DNA of 64,000 bases, taken from NCBI RefSeq assembly GCF_002407205.1, contig NZ_CP023549.1:372001-436000 (forward strand), written 5' to 3'. This DNA comes from Rhodobacter sp. CZR27. GTDB lineage: Bacteria; Pseudomonadota; Alphaproteobacteria; Rhodobacterales; Rhodobacteraceae. The notes below the pieces were generated by a model. The model was not told the origin of the DNA and searched no databases. It worked only from the letters and a program-made list of their open reading frames with translations. Of this stretch, positions 9,763 through 19,825 are shown in pieces. Both the position numbers and the translations under genes were made by a program. Position 1 is the first letter of the stretch; every line of letters starts with the position of its first letter.

Positions 9763-11958
9763 ATGCTGAAGGCCCGCTCCTCGTCGTTTTCCGCTCAGAT
9801 CGTGCTGACGATCCTTGTCTCGACCTGCGCCATGACCATCATGGTTGCCTTTCTCGGCTATGCCGCGGTCAGGAAGGTGGACGCCGACGCGGCCGAACGC
9901 GAGCTTCGCTTCGCAAAGGCCAAGATCACCGAGGAATTCGCCCGCCTCCGCGAGGAGCAGCGGGTCTGCACCATCTGGGACGAGGCGCTGATCGAGACCC
10001 GCGCCGGCAACACCGACTGGATGGAGCGCAACATCGGGGTCTGGATGCAGACCTATTACGGCCATGACGCGATCTATGTCGTCGGTCCCGATGGACTGCT
10101 CCGCTATGCCGCGCTGGACGAGAAGACGGTCTCGCTTTCGCCGGGACAGCGGCTTCCGGAGGATCTGGAACCTCTCACACAGCGGCTGCGCTCCCAAATG
10201 GCAACGGCGAGCGCCGGTCTCGATGATTCGACCGAGGCGGTCAGCGAGCTTGGCATCCTCGAGGCGGTCCGCCTGGACGGGCGGCCCGTGCTGGTCGCGG
10301 TCTCGCCGGTCGTGGCCACGACGGATCGGCTGCCGCAGAAGCCGGGAACAGAGCTCCTGCACCTGTCGGTGCAGAACCTCGATGCCACGATGGCGGGGCG
10401 GATCTCGCGGCCCGGCGACCTTGCTCAGGCGTCCTTCGACCCGACTCCGCCAACCGGGAGTCACGCGATCGGCCATCCCGTGAAGGACGCCGCCGGCAAC
10501 ACGCTGACCTGGCTGAAGTGGACGCCCAACCGCCCCGGGCTGCGCATGGTCCACGAGATGCTCCCGGCCATCGGCCTTTCGGTGCTGTTCGGGCTGGGCC
10601 TGCTGGGCTGGCTGCTTCGCCGGCTCTGGATCGCGTCGCAGCAGCTGCACCGGAGCGAGGCCGAGGCGCGCTATCTGGCCAACCACGATCCGCTCGCCGG
10701 GCTGCCGAACCGGATGCATTTCGAGGAGACACTTGTCGGCGCGCTGGATTTCGAGCGTCGCGGCGGGCCTTCGGTCACCCTGCTGAGCATCGATCTCGAC
10801 CGGTTCAAGGCAATCAACGACACGCTAGGCCATGCGGCCGGCGACGAGCTGATCCGCCAGGTGGCGGTGCGGCTTCGCAAGCAGGTGCGCAGCTCGGACA
10901 CCGTGGCGCGCCTTGGCGGCGACGAGTTCGGCGTGATCCTGCTGGGCATGAGCGGCGAGGAGACGATCTCCTCCTTCTGCGGCGGCCTCGTCCATATGCT
11001 CTCGAAGCCCTACACCCTCGCGGCCGGTCAGGCGCATGTGGGCGCAAGCGTCGGGGTGGCCATCGCCAGCCGGATCGGCGGGGACATGGAGGCGGTCCTG
11101 CGCTGCGCCGATGCCGCGCTCTACCGCGCCAAGCGGGACGGCCGCGCGCGGTTCCGGCTGTTCACGCCCGAGATGGACGACGTCCTGCGACGGCGCGGCG
11201 AGATCGAGACCGCCCTGCGGCTCGCACTGGAAAGCGAAGACCAGCTCGAGGTGGCGTTCCAGCCGATCTTCAACGGGGATGGAGAGATCGTGGCCGCCGA
11301 GGCGCTGGCGCGCTGGCCGGGCGGGCCGGAGGGGGCGACGACACCGGACGCCTTCATCGGGGTTGCCGAGGAATGCGGCCTCATCCACGCGCTGGGGTCC
11401 TGGGTGCTGGAGCGGGCCTGCCGCGGGGCGGTCGAGGCCGGGCTGCCGAAGGTCGCGGTCAACGTCTCGCCGATGCAACTGCGCTCCGAATCCTTCGCCG
11501 CCGAGGTGATGCGGGTGCTGGGGAAGACCGGGCTTCCGCCCCAGCGGCTGGAGCTGGAGCTGACCGAGCACTTCCACCTCGATCCCGGGGTGAACACCCG
11601 GCGGAACCTGCACGACCTGCGCGCGACCGGCATCACGATCGCGCTGGACGACTTCGCCACCGGCCAGTCGCTGCTGCAATACGTGCGCGACTACGAGATC
11701 GACGTGATCAAGATCGACCGCTCCTTCGTCAGCCGGCTGGGTTACGGTGATGGCACCGACGAGGTGGTGCGCGCCATGCTGGATCTGGGCCGCGCGATGG
11801 GACTCGAGGTGACGGCCGAGGGCGTCGAGACCCAGCGTCAGCACGATATCCTGATCGGCATGGGCTGCCGCGTCTTCCAGGGCTATCTGCTGGGCACGCC
11901 GGTGGCGGCAGGACGGCTGGCCGCGTTGGCCCGAGGCGCGAACCAGCGATCCGCCTGA
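9763..11958 (+). CDS. CHASE4-GGDEF-EAL cyclic-di-GMP enzyme
   Basis: Membrane-bound protein of 731 aa that makes and/or breaks cyclic di-GMP. Order: membrane helix (about 7-35), periplasmic CHASE4 sensor with the family block WDEALIETRAGNTDWMERNI, second membrane helix (about 265-285), GGDEF domain with intact GGDEF at 385-389, then EAL domain with intact Glu-Ala-Leu at 513-515, and later DDFATG, KIDRSF and EGVE motifs. Both catalytic centres look complete. The ATG at 9763 was chosen because the hydrophobic anchor begins just after it. No partner genes are adjacent. Confidence 0.93.
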   Translation: MLKARSSSFSAQIVLTILVSTCAMTIMVAFLGYAAVRKVDADAAERELRFAKAKITEEFARLREEQRVCTIWDEALIETRAGNTDWMERNIGVWMQTYYGHDAIYVVGPDGLLRYAALDEKTVSLSPGQRLPEDLEPLTQRLRSQMATASAGLDDSTEAVSELGILEAVRLDGRPVLVAVSPVVATTDRLPQKPGTELLHLSVQNLDATMAGRISRPGDLAQASFDPTPPTGSHAIGHPVKDAAGNTLTWLKWTPNRPGLRMVHEMLPAIGLSVLFGLGLLGWLLRRLWIASQQLHRSEAEARYLANHDPLAGLPNRMHFEETLVGALDFERRGGPSVTLLSIDLDRFKAINDTLGHAAGDELIRQVAVRLRKQVRSSDTVARLGGDEFGVILLGMSGEETISSFCGGLVHMLSKPYTLAAGQAHVGASVGVAIASRIGGDMEAVLRCADAALYRAKRDGRARFRLFTPEMDDVLRRRGEIETALRLALESEDQLEVAFQPIFNGDGEIVAAEALARWPGGPEGATTPDAFIGVAEECGLIHALGSWVLERACRGAVEAGLPKVAVNVSPMQLRSESFAAEVMRVLGKTGLPPQRLELELTEHFHLDPGVNTRRNLHDLRATGITIALDDFATGQSLLQYVRDYEIDVIKIDRSFVSRLGYGDGTDEVVRAMLDLGRAMGLEVTAEGVETQRQHDILIGMGCRVFQGYLLGTPVAAGRLAALARGANQRSA

Positions 11959-12212
11959 TCGGGATCGCCCGGCCGGTCGCCCGCCGGAAGGCCCGCCGCC
12001 CTGTTGCGGGACCGACAGTCGGATCCTGCCTCGGTGCCGCCTGCGCCCCTCGCCACCCGGTTGCGGTCCGACTGCACAAGTTCGACCCGCGCGCGAGCCA
12101 TCGTGATCGCCCGCCGCTTGCATTCGTGCTAGTCTCGGCGGACGTGCCGGTGCTGGACCGGTGACGAGTTGCCCGGTCGAGGCACCGCTGGACACCCGCG
12201 AGGAGGTTCGCA

Positions 12213-13079
12213 ATGGGCAAAGCGGTCAAGACAATCGGTAATCCCCTGTCCTGGGCGGTGGAGGCGCTGGCCGGCTCGTCGCGCTATCTGGGCTCGGCGG
12301 CGCAGTCCATCCGGGGCGACGACATCACGGCCTCGCCACAGCTCAGGCGGCTGGATCTGGACGACATCGGGCTGGCGCTCCGCCGGGGCGCGGATGATTT
12401 CGCGGCACTGCGCAGCGACGTGATCTTCGTGGTGATCCTCTACCCGATCGTCGGCCTGTGCCTGGCCGCGCTCGCCTTCCAGCGCGAGCTGGTGCCGCTG
12501 ATCTTCCCGCTGATGTCGGGATTCGCGCTGCTCGGCCCGATCGCGGCGGTGGGCCTCTACGAGATGAGCCGGCGCCGCGAGCGGGACGAGCCCGCCGGCC
12601 TCGGCGCCGCATTCGGGGTGCTGACATCGCCCGCCAGCGGGGCCCTGTTCGCCATGGGCCTGGGTCTTGTCGGCGTCTTCGTGCTCTGGATGCTGGCGGC
12701 CTACTTCATTTTCTTCGTCACGCTCGGACCCGAGGCGCCGGCCTCGGTCCCGGCCTTCCTGCGCGAGGTCTTCACGACGGTCCCCGGCTGGACCATGCTG
12801 ATCCTCGGCTGCGGGACGGGCTTCGTCCTCGCCGCAGCTACCCTTGCCATGACGATCGTGTCGGTCCCGCTGCTTCTCGACCGTCACGTCGGGGTGGCCA
12901 CGGCGGTAGCAACGTCGCTCAGGCTGACACGGCAGAACCCGGTGACCGTCGCCGCCTGGGGGGTGGTGGTGGTGGTCCTGCTCGTGGTCGGGACGATACC
13001 GATGTTCCTGGGGCTGATCTTCGTGCTGCCGATCCTCGGCCACGCCACATGGCATCTCTACCGCCTGGCGGTGCGCTGA
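12213..13079 (+). CDS. DUF2189 integral membrane protein
   Basis: A 288-aa inner-membrane protein with six or so predicted membrane segments (from about residue 70 onward: VIFVVILYPIVGLCLAALAF, LIFPLMSGFALLGPIAAVGL, and later ones). The N-terminal cytoplasmic part holds the pattern LDLDDIGLALRRGADDF, typical of the DUF2189 family. A strong GAGGAGG ribosome site precedes the ATG. Function unknown; members are often called predicted membrane proteins. It stands alone. Confidence 0.85.
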   Translation: MGKAVKTIGNPLSWAVEALAGSSRYLGSAAQSIRGDDITASPQLRRLDLDDIGLALRRGADDFAALRSDVIFVVILYPIVGLCLAALAFQRELVPLIFPLMSGFALLGPIAAVGLYEMSRRRERDEPAGLGAAFGVLTSPASGALFAMGLGLVGVFVLWMLAAYFIFFVTLGPEAPASVPAFLREVFTTVPGWTMLILGCGTGFVLAAATLAMTIVSVPLLLDRHVGVATAVATSLRLTRQNPVTVAAWGVVVVVLLVVGTIPMFLGLIFVLPILGHATWHLYRLAVR

Positions 13080-13453
13080 CGCCCGTTGCGGCCGCCGGGC
13101 GAGCAAAGGCCGCGCAGCCTGTCCCGGTCGACCGGCCGCGCAGCCCGATCCGGCTACACCGGCCGGCCGCGGGACCGACGCGGCCGCATCCTTCCGCATG
13201 ACACGGACGATGCGTCAACGAGGGACATGCACCCGTTGCGGAAGCGACCCGAGCGATGCGCTGCGCCGGCTCTGGGCGGCAGGCGGGCGGGTACGGGCGA
13301 CCGCTGGACCCATGAATGTCCGAAGCCGCAGCCCTGGCCCCCACCCGATTGGCCGCGGTGGATCGGCGCCAGTCCCAGTGCGCCATCGGCACGCCGAGGG
13401 AATGCAGGATCAGAGGCGGAGGCCCAGCGACCGCTGCATCATGGTGATGGGCA
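13080..13453. other. Gene-free interval
   Basis: About 370 bases between convergent genes. One plus-strand frame beginning at 13198 contains a Cys-x-x-Cys pair near its start (GTCTRCGS), but the rest is arginine- and proline-rich without a ribosome site or domain, so no gene is called. Confidence 0.45.
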
Positions 13454-14878
13454 TCAATCGCCCCCGACCGGCGCCTGCTGCGAACCTGCGGGCCGCGTCG
13501 CGCTGCGGTGGGGATGATCCGTGAGACCGGACGAGCGATCGCGGCCGGGCCGGCGCTGGAACGGCCGGTCGCGGGTCAGGGTGACGCGCAAACCGTCGGT
13601 CGGCCGCGGGATCGGCAGCCGGCGCCATTCGGCGGGCGCCCGCGCCGCGATCCGGAAACGCGGCAGGAACGCGGCGAAGAACGCCTTCACCTCCATCATC
13701 GCAAAATGCATGCCGAGGCACTTGTGCGCACCGCCCCCGAACGGCGCCCAGGCGAAGGGATGCCGGCGGTCTTCGGTGCGCGGCTCGGCGAAGCGGTCGG
13801 GGTCGAAGCGCTCGGGCGAGGTCCAGATCGCGGGGTCCATCATCACCAGCCCCGGGCAGGCAGAGACGATCGCGCCGGGCGGGATCGTGACCCCGTGGAT
13901 CTCGACCGCGCGCAGCACGCCTCGTGCCACGAAGGGCACTGGCGCCACCAGCCGCAGCGCCTCCCGGAAGACCCTCTCGGTAGCCTGCATCGTCTCCAGC
14001 GCCTCGAAGCCGAGGTCGCCCTTCAGGGCCGCCACCTCCTCGGCCATGGCCTCCTGCCATTCGGGATGCAGCGCAAGCTGCTCGGCCATCGCCGTCACGC
14101 TGGTCGTGGAGGTGTCGAAGGCCGCGAAGAGGAGGAAGTTGAAATGGTCGGTCAACGTCCCGGCGTCGAGCCACTCGCCGTCCTCGGTCCTGAGCCGGCA
14201 GAGTTCGGAGAAGATGTCATGGCCCGAGCCTTGCCGGCGCTCCTCGATCAGCCTCGCGAAATGGTCCTTCAGGAAGGCGCGGGCCCGCAGGCCGCGCGCC
14301 ATGCGGGTGAAGGGCAGCGGCGTCCGGATCGGCGCCGCGGTGGCATCGAGTTCCGCAAGGAATGCATCGCCCAGCCGGTCGCTTGTCCGCCGGTCGGTTA
14401 TCCCCATGAACGCTTCGGCCGCGACGCCCCGGGTAAGCTGACGGATCGCCCAGAAGAACCTGAACGGGCGGTCCACCGGCCAGTGGGCGATCTCGGCCTC
14501 GATCCGTCTCGACATGAGGCGGAGCGTGCGCCGCAGGACCTCGGCCCGGAAGGCCGGCTGAAGCATCCGCCGGTGCGTCCGATGCTCGGCCCCGTCGCGC
14601 AGGAGCAGCCCGCCCCCGAACAGCGGCGCGATCATCTCCCACCCCCGGGCATTGGAAAAGGCGCCGTCGCGGTTCAGGAACACCATCTCGACCGCATCGA
14701 TACCATGGGCGGCCACGACCTCATGGCCGAGGAACCGGACCCGGTAGAGCGGACCAAGCCGGTCGCGGGTGCCGGTGTGAAAGGCATAGGGGTCGCGCAG
14801 GATCTGCAGCGTGTTGCCGAGCAAGGGGAGGCCGGGAACGGCCGGAATGTGGGACAGGTCCGGAGCGGGAGCAGGCAC
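13454..14878 (-). CDS. Cytochrome P450
   Basis: Haem-thiolate monooxygenase of 474 aa, soluble (no membrane anchor). Haem-binding loop FAPFGGG-type: WAPFGGGAHKCLGMH with the thiolate ligand Cys387. The K-helix ExxR is in FREALRL near residue 310. The I-helix reads FAAFDTSTTS, giving the acid/threonine pair used for oxygen activation. The start is a GTG with GGAG upstream. The last 30 residues are polar, proline-rich and not family-like. No ferredoxin or ferredoxin reductase lies nearby, so its redox partner must be elsewhere. Sequence style (PGLPLLGNTLQILRDP) is closest to CYP120/CYP26-like bacterial members; substrate unknown. Confidence 0.92.
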   Translation of the reverse strand: MPAPAPDLSHIPAVPGLPLLGNTLQILRDPYAFHTGTRDRLGPLYRVRFLGHEVVAAHGIDAVEMVFLNRDGAFSNARGWEMIAPLFGGGLLLRDGAEHRTHRRMLQPAFRAEVLRRTLRLMSRRIEAEIAHWPVDRPFRFFWAIRQLTRGVAAEAFMGITDRRTSDRLGDAFLAELDATAAPIRTPLPFTRMARGLRARAFLKDHFARLIEERRQGSGHDIFSELCRLRTEDGEWLDAGTLTDHFNFLLFAAFDTSTTSVTAMAEQLALHPEWQEAMAEEVAALKGDLGFEALETMQATERVFREALRLVAPVPFVARGVLRAVEIHGVTIPPGAIVSACPGLVMMDPAIWTSPERFDPDRFAEPRTEDRRHPFAWAPFGGGAHKCLGMHFAMMEVKAFFAAFLPRFRIAARAPAEWRRLPIPRPTDGLRVTLTRDRPFQRRPGRDRSSGLTDHPHRSATRPAGSQQAPVGGD

Positions 14879-15359
14879 GGTGGTCTCCTCGGCAATGGAC
14901 GATAGAGGATGACCCTAACACATCGGGCCGCATCCCGTCTGCGATGGCGTTCAGCGCGCGGCCGGACGGGCGCAGGTGGCGATCCGCCACGAGCGACATC
15001 GACTTCAGCCGGACAAGGCGCCCGGATCACCGAAAGCCCCGGGCCGAACCTGATGCGTCGCGAAGGAACCATGCGCCCCGAGCGCTTGCGACCCGGCTTC
15101 CGCCGCGGTGTTCCGGCCTTTCTGCGGTCCTTGCCCGTATCGGGATGCATGGCACCACCTGAACGGGTGGCAGGGGCATCCCCTCATGCAGGGGCCGCTG
15201 TCGGACGCGCCTCGCCCGGCGCCGAACGGCGAGGCATGCCCAAGGGCATGCCTGCGATTGCCCGGCTGGGCGGGTCAGCGGGAAGCTGCAAGAAGGCAGC
15301 CGACGACAACACCCGCCCGCCTGCCCGTGCAGACGGCATGCCAGACCGGAAGACTGACC
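14879..15359. other. Gene-free interval between divergent genes
   Basis: About 480 bases separating the P450 gene from the XRE regulator, which is transcribed the other way. It should contain both promoters. Frames across it are arginine- and alanine-rich with no ribosome site or domain. Confidence 0.45.
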
Positions 15360-15707
15360 ATGGCCCATCCCGTCGACCTCGAAGTCGGCCGCCGCATCCG
15401 CCACCGTCGCTGGATGCTCGGCATGTCGCAGCAGCAACTCGCCCGGCAGGTCGGCATCGGGTTCCAGCAGGTCCAGAAATACGAGACGGGGGCCAATCGC
15501 GTCAGCGCCTCGCGGCTCTGGGACATCGCGAAGGCGCTCGACGTGCCGATCGCCTTCTTCTTCGGCCAAGAGCGCGCGACACCCGCCTCGCCCGACGCGC
15601 CCGACAGTTGTGCGCTCGACCTCGTGCGCCATTTTCTCGCCATCCCCGAGCCAAAGCGCCGCAGCCTGCTGAACCTCGCGATCGTGCTGGGCGAAGGCGC
15701 TGCCTGA
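15360..15707 (+). CDS. XRE-family (Cro/CI-type) transcriptional regulator
   Basis: A 115-aa DNA-binding protein. The helix-turn-helix spans about residues 9-63: VGRRIRHRRWMLGMSQQQLA, then VGIGFQQVQKYETGANRVSA, and LWDIAKALDVPIAFFFG. The C-terminal 45 residues are a short helical tail. This layout is common among Rhodobacterales XRE regulators linked to quorum or stress responses, but no target is evident. It lies divergently from the P450 gene and could control it (inference). Confidence 0.9.
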   Translation: MAHPVDLEVGRRIRHRRWMLGMSQQQLARQVGIGFQQVQKYETGANRVSASRLWDIAKALDVPIAFFFGQERATPASPDAPDSCALDLVRHFLAIPEPKRRSLLNLAIVLGEGAA

Positions 15708-16013
15708 CGATGGCGCCGCAGACGCGGTCGCCTTGTGGCCCCGTCCGCCGGCGCCTTTCACCCCGACGTTCGAGACCCCCAAGGGACCACCGGCCGTCGA
15801 TCCGGGACCATCCGACCCAACCTTTTGAACTGCTTGGTCAAGTTTTCGTCCGGTGGTATGAACCCCTCGGAAGACGGCCCTCCGGCAAGGCTGTCGCTTC
15901 CGCAACGATCCGCAAGGCCGGATCGGTAGCCAGTGACAGGGCGGCCTCAAAGCCCCGATGCCGGATGTAACGGATTAACCGCTGTGCCGCGAGGCCAGCC
16001 CAGAGGCCTGCCG
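15708..16013. other. Gene-free interval
   Basis: About 305 bases between two plus-strand genes. The frame of the PAS gene is open back to 15933, but the extra 27 residues are not domain-like. No clear promoter or terminator was identified. Confidence 0.4.
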
Positions 16014-17231
16014 ATGACCTTGCCCGAACCCTCCCGAGATGCCTCCGACATCATCCCGTTCCCGCAGGACGACGAGGTTCCCTTCGGCTTTGACGAGATC
16101 TTCTTCTCGCGCACCGACAGCCGCGGAGTGATTGGCGCCGGCAACTCGGTCTTCCAGCGGGTTTCGGGCTACGAGGCTGAGCAGCTGATCGGCGCGCCGC
16201 ACCGGATCGTCCGCCATCCCCTGATGCCCCGGGCCGCGTTCCACCTGCTCTGGGACCGGCTGAAGGCGGGCAAGCCCACCGGCGTCTATGTCTGCAACCG
16301 CTCGACCGACGGGCGGGCCTACTGGGTCTTCGCCGTCGTCGTGCCGATCCGGGACGGCTTCCTGTCGGTCCGGATCAAGCCCGGCAGCCCGACCTTCGCC
16401 CGCGTGCGCGACATCTACGCCGACCTTCAGGCCGCCGAGGCGCAGGGGGCGGCGCCCGTGGCAGGGGCAGAGGACCTGCTCGGTCGGCTCCGGCGGGACG
16501 GCTTTCCCAGCTATGACTCGTTTCAGGCGCAGGCCCTTGCGGCCGAGATCGGAAACCGCGCGGACGCGGTGGGTCTGCCGGCGCCCGCGCTGGCCGCCGC
16601 CCTGACGGCTGCACGCTCGGCGGATCGCATCGAGATCGAGCTTGCCGGCATGCGGCACCTGTTCCGCAAGTCGATCATGATCACCACGAACCTTCGCATC
16701 GTCGCCTCGCGCCTTGGCGGCGACGGGCGGGCGCTGAGCGCGATCGCCGACAACTATGCGCTCCTGTCGAACGAGATGACCCGGTGGATCGAGAAGCGGG
16801 CGGGCGGCAGCAACGGCAGCATCGCGGGCTCGGCTGCCGAGAACCTGTTCCTGCAGGCGGCAAAGCTGCTTCTCGAGGAAATGTCGGCCAATTTTACGCA
16901 GGACGCCGAGGCGGGCGTCGGCGATCCGGAAGCGGAGCGCGTCCGGCTGGCCGAGGCCGCCGCGCATTACGGCGCGCGGGCCGAGGACTGCAAGAGGCGC
17001 GCCCGGTCCGACGCGGCCGACCTCGAGACGCACCTTGCACAGATGCGCCACCATGTGGGCGCGCTCGACTCGATCCGGATGCTGAGCCGGATCGAAAGCG
17101 CAGTGCTCCGCAAGACCGACGGCGCGCTCGACGAGATCGTGGGCCAGCTCGATGCCTTCCAGGACGAGATCGGCGAGCGTCTCCACCGCACCAACGCGCA
17201 TGGGCGGGGCGTCCGGGCTGCGGCCGCCTGA
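16014..17231 (+). CDS. PAS-domain sensory protein, Aer-like but soluble
   Basis: A 405-aa cytoplasmic protein. Residues 25-120 form a PAS domain of the aerotaxis type: FFSRTDSRGVIGAGNSVF, then VSGYEAEQLIGAPHRIVRHP and a strand WVFAVVVPIRDGFLSVRIKP. The remainder is mostly helical (about 170-400) with coiled-coil character, but the MCP signalling hairpin of true chemoreceptors is not seen. Neighbouring CheW-like and chemoreceptor genes suggest a role in a chemosensory or oxygen/redox response. Start chosen at the ATG closest to the domain. Confidence 0.8.
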   Translation: MTLPEPSRDASDIIPFPQDDEVPFGFDEIFFSRTDSRGVIGAGNSVFQRVSGYEAEQLIGAPHRIVRHPLMPRAAFHLLWDRLKAGKPTGVYVCNRSTDGRAYWVFAVVVPIRDGFLSVRIKPGSPTFARVRDIYADLQAAEAQGAAPVAGAEDLLGRLRRDGFPSYDSFQAQALAAEIGNRADAVGLPAPALAAALTAARSADRIEIELAGMRHLFRKSIMITTNLRIVASRLGGDGRALSAIADNYALLSNEMTRWIEKRAGGSNGSIAGSAAENLFLQAAKLLLEEMSANFTQDAEAGVGDPEAERVRLAEAAAHYGARAEDCKRRARSDAADLETHLAQMRHHVGALDSIRMLSRIESAVLRKTDGALDEIVGQLDAFQDEIGERLHRTNAHGRGVRAAAA

Positions 17232-17334
17232 CCGCCTGTTCCGAAGGCAATGGCGAGAGAGCGGGCCGCTTCGCCCCTCTTTGGCGGTGTCCGATGCGGG
17301 GGTGCGCGGCGCGTCGCAGGCCCTGCGATCCGCA

Positions 17335-18000
17335 TCACCTTGCGGCTGCGGCCGCCCCGCTGGCAAGGGCAGCCAGCCGCTGGATGTCGAGCAGCCAGTC
17401 CAGATCGAGAAGCGGAATGTCCCTGTCACTGTGCCGGATGCTTGCGGGATGAGCGGCCCGGGCTTGCAGCGGGTCCGCGGCGTGTCCGGAGCCGGGCACC
17501 GTCCCGCTGCAGGCAACCAGCCCCTCTACCCCCGTCACCCGAAGCACGAGCGAATGCCAGCCGTCCCAGCCCTGGCGCAGGACGCGCACCACGACAAGCC
17601 GCGTGCCACTGCCGGTCCGGACCGCCTGCCCCCCGACGAGGACGTCGAGGTCGAAGACCGACAGGCAGTCGTCCTGCGCGGCGATCCTGCCCAGCAGATG
17701 TGCCGGCGCGTGCGGAAGCGGCATCAGTTCGACCGGCGAGAAGATCTGGAGGATCCGCCCCGCCGGGATCGCACAGGGCCTGCCGCCCGCCATGACCAGC
17801 AGGGCGGACGGCAGAAGCAGATCGCGCACATCGCATTGCGCCCTCACGGGCGGGTCGCACGGGGCGGCAGGGCCGCCCGCCCGGGCAGCCGAGGCGCCCT
17901 GCGACCCGCAGGCCCCACCCTCGGCCGATGGATCAGGGGCCACCCGCCCGCCCGCGGGACTGCCGGCGCTGTCGAGGTGCGCGGTCATCGCATCGGGCAC
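17335..18000 (-). CDS. CheW-like chemotaxis coupling protein
   Basis: A 221-aa protein whose residues 70-210 look like a CheW domain. It has the strands LLVMAGGRPCAIPAGRILQI and LLGRIAAQDDCLSVFDLDVL, matching the CheW pattern of two small barrels, and RLVVVRVLRQGWDGWHSLVL after. The first 60 residues are a low-complexity Ala/Gly/Pro stretch, so the true start may be internal. It lies 170 nt downstream of a chemoreceptor gene on the same strand, which supports a role in coupling that receptor to a CheA kinase encoded elsewhere. Confidence 0.75.
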   Translation of the reverse strand: MPDAMTAHLDSAGSPAGGRVAPDPSAEGGACGSQGASAARAGGPAAPCDPPVRAQCDVRDLLLPSALLVMAGGRPCAIPAGRILQIFSPVELMPLPHAPAHLLGRIAAQDDCLSVFDLDVLVGGQAVRTGSGTRLVVVRVLRQGWDGWHSLVLRVTGVEGLVACSGTVPGSGHAADPLQARAAHPASIRHSDRDIPLLDLDWLLDIQRLAALASGAAAAAR

Positions 18001-18172
18001 TCACGCCACCGCAGGGGGGGCCTGCGCGGCCGTGCGATTGTCCGGACGTCCGCCGAGGCCACCGCCGGACGGGCGCGGCTGCAACGGGCCGTGCAGGACC
18101 TGCGGCCGCCGACCGGCCGGCCCCTCGCAACCCGCCGCACCGGCCGCGACCGTCACGTGCCACGCTTTGGCA

Positions 18173-19825
18173 TCATGCCGCGTCATGGCGCACGAAGTCC
18201 GCATCGAGACGATCCCCGGCGGTCATGTCCAGCGCAAAGCCTCCGCGGGCCTTGGGATGCGCCACCACGGGCCGCGGGCGGCCCGGCGACGGTTGCGGGG
18301 CCTGCGTCACCGGATGCGTCCCGGCGCCGCCGCCGAACCGGAAGTAGCCCATCGAAGTCTCCATCTGCTCGGCCTGTGCGGAAAGCTCCACGGCGCCGGC
18401 CGAAAGCTGTTCCGACGCCGCCGAGTTCTGCTGCGTGACCTTGTCCAGCTGCTCGATGGCTGCAGAGACCTGCTGGGCGCCGGAGCTGAGTTCCCGCGCG
18501 GCCACCGAGATGTCGCTGACCAGCACCGAGGTCTGCTCGATGTCGGGCACCAGCCGGTTCAGCATCGTGCCGGCGGCATTCGCGGCGCGCACGGTGCTGG
18601 CGGACAGGTCCGCGATCTCGGCAGCCGCCGTCTGGCTGCGCTCGGCCAGCTTGCGCACCTCGGCCGCCACCACCGCGAAGCCGCGGCCATGCTCGCCCGC
18701 CCGGGCCGCCTCGACCGCGGCATTGAGCGCGAGAAGGTCGGTCTGCCGGGCGATCTCCTGCACGATCAGGATCTTGCTGGCAATCGCCTGCATCTGGTCC
18801 ACGGCCTCGGCCACGGCCTCGCCGCTGGCGCGGGCATCGGCGGCGGATTTCGAGGCCATCCGCTCGGTCTGGATCGCGTTCTCCGACGCCTGGCTGATGC
18901 TGGCCGCCATCTGCTCGACCGAGGCCGAGGCCTCCGCCGTGGCCGACGCCTGCTCGGCCGCGCCCTGGCTCAGCTGTTCCGAGGTTGCGGCCATCTCCGT
19001 GCTGCCCTCAGCCACCTGCCGGGCAGCCCCGCCGACGTCGATCACCACCTCTCGCAGCTTAACCACCATCTCGTTGGCGGCCCGAAGCAGGTCGGTCACC
19101 TCGTCCTGGCCGCGAAGTTCGACCTTCACGTCGAGGTCGCCCGCGGCCACGCTGCGCGTGAGTTCCACCGCGCGCGACAGCCCGCGCGAGATCGACAGCA
19201 CGATCCAGATTGCGGCGCCGAGGCCAGCAGCGGCGGCCGCCGCCACGATCAGCACGAGTTCCTGTATCGCCGCCCTGTAGTCGGCGTCGGCCCATGCCTT
19301 GGCCTCCTCGAGCTTCTCGAGCAGACCGTCGCGCAGCTTCCCGATCAGTTCGATGCGCTCCTTCTGCCGCGCGAGTTGTTCCGGCGTCGTCATGGCGGCA
19401 CGCGCGCCCTCGACATTGCCGCCCAGCACGAGGTTGATCGCCTTCTCGTTCGTCGCCCGCGCCTCGTCCCAGAGCCTGCGGTAGTTCTGCAGGAGGGCGG
19501 CGCGCTCGTCGCCGCGGGTGAGGGCTGCAAGCTGGTCGAAAGCCTCGACCTGCCGGAGCCGGGTGTTCTGCACCTCCTCGATCGCCGCGTCTCGCTCGGC
19601 GGCGCCCGGTGCGAGCAGCATGTCGCGCATGGCGCCCTTCACCCTGAGTTGCTCTTCGTTCAGGCGTCCCGCCAGCATGACCTTGCGGGTTTCCTCGGAC
19701 ACGATCTGGTCCAGCCGTTCGTTCAGTTCGCCCATGCGGATGATCGCCGATCCGATCGCCGCGCCCGACAGTGCGAGCACGAGAAGGAAGGTCGCGATCA
19801 GCTTGGTCTTGATCGTCAGTCTCAT
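18173..19825 (-). CDS. Methyl-accepting chemotaxis protein (4HB-HAMP-MCP)
   Basis: Transmembrane chemoreceptor of 550 aa. The first membrane helix spans about 9-30, a periplasmic four-helix-bundle sensor about 32-185, and the second membrane helix about 188-212. A HAMP domain follows ([20 protein letters not shown]). The cytoplasmic methyl-accepting coiled coil has its conserved hairpin tip [20 protein letters not shown] near residues 370-390. It lacks a C-terminal CheR-binding pentapeptide. A CheW-like gene follows on the same strand. Ligand unknown. Confidence 0.93.
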   Translation of the reverse strand: MRLTIKTKLIATFLLVLALSGAAIGSAIIRMGELNERLDQIVSEETRKVMLAGRLNEEQLRVKGAMRDMLLAPGAAERDAAIEEVQNTRLRQVEAFDQLAALTRGDERAALLQNYRRLWDEARATNEKAINLVLGGNVEGARAAMTTPEQLARQKERIELIGKLRDGLLEKLEEAKAWADADYRAAIQELVLIVAAAAAAGLGAAIWIVLSISRGLSRAVELTRSVAAGDLDVKVELRGQDEVTDLLRAANEMVVKLREVVIDVGGAARQVAEGSTEMAATSEQLSQGAAEQASATAEASASVEQMAASISQASENAIQTERMASKSAADARASGEAVAEAVDQMQAIASKILIVQEIARQTDLLALNAAVEAARAGEHGRGFAVVAAEVRKLAERSQTAAAEIADLSASTVRAANAAGTMLNRLVPDIEQTSVLVSDISVAARELSSGAQQVSAAIEQLDKVTQQNSAASEQLSAGAVELSAQAEQMETSMGYFRFGGGAGTHPVTQAPQPSPGRPRPVVAHPKARGGFALDMTAGDRLDADFVRHDAA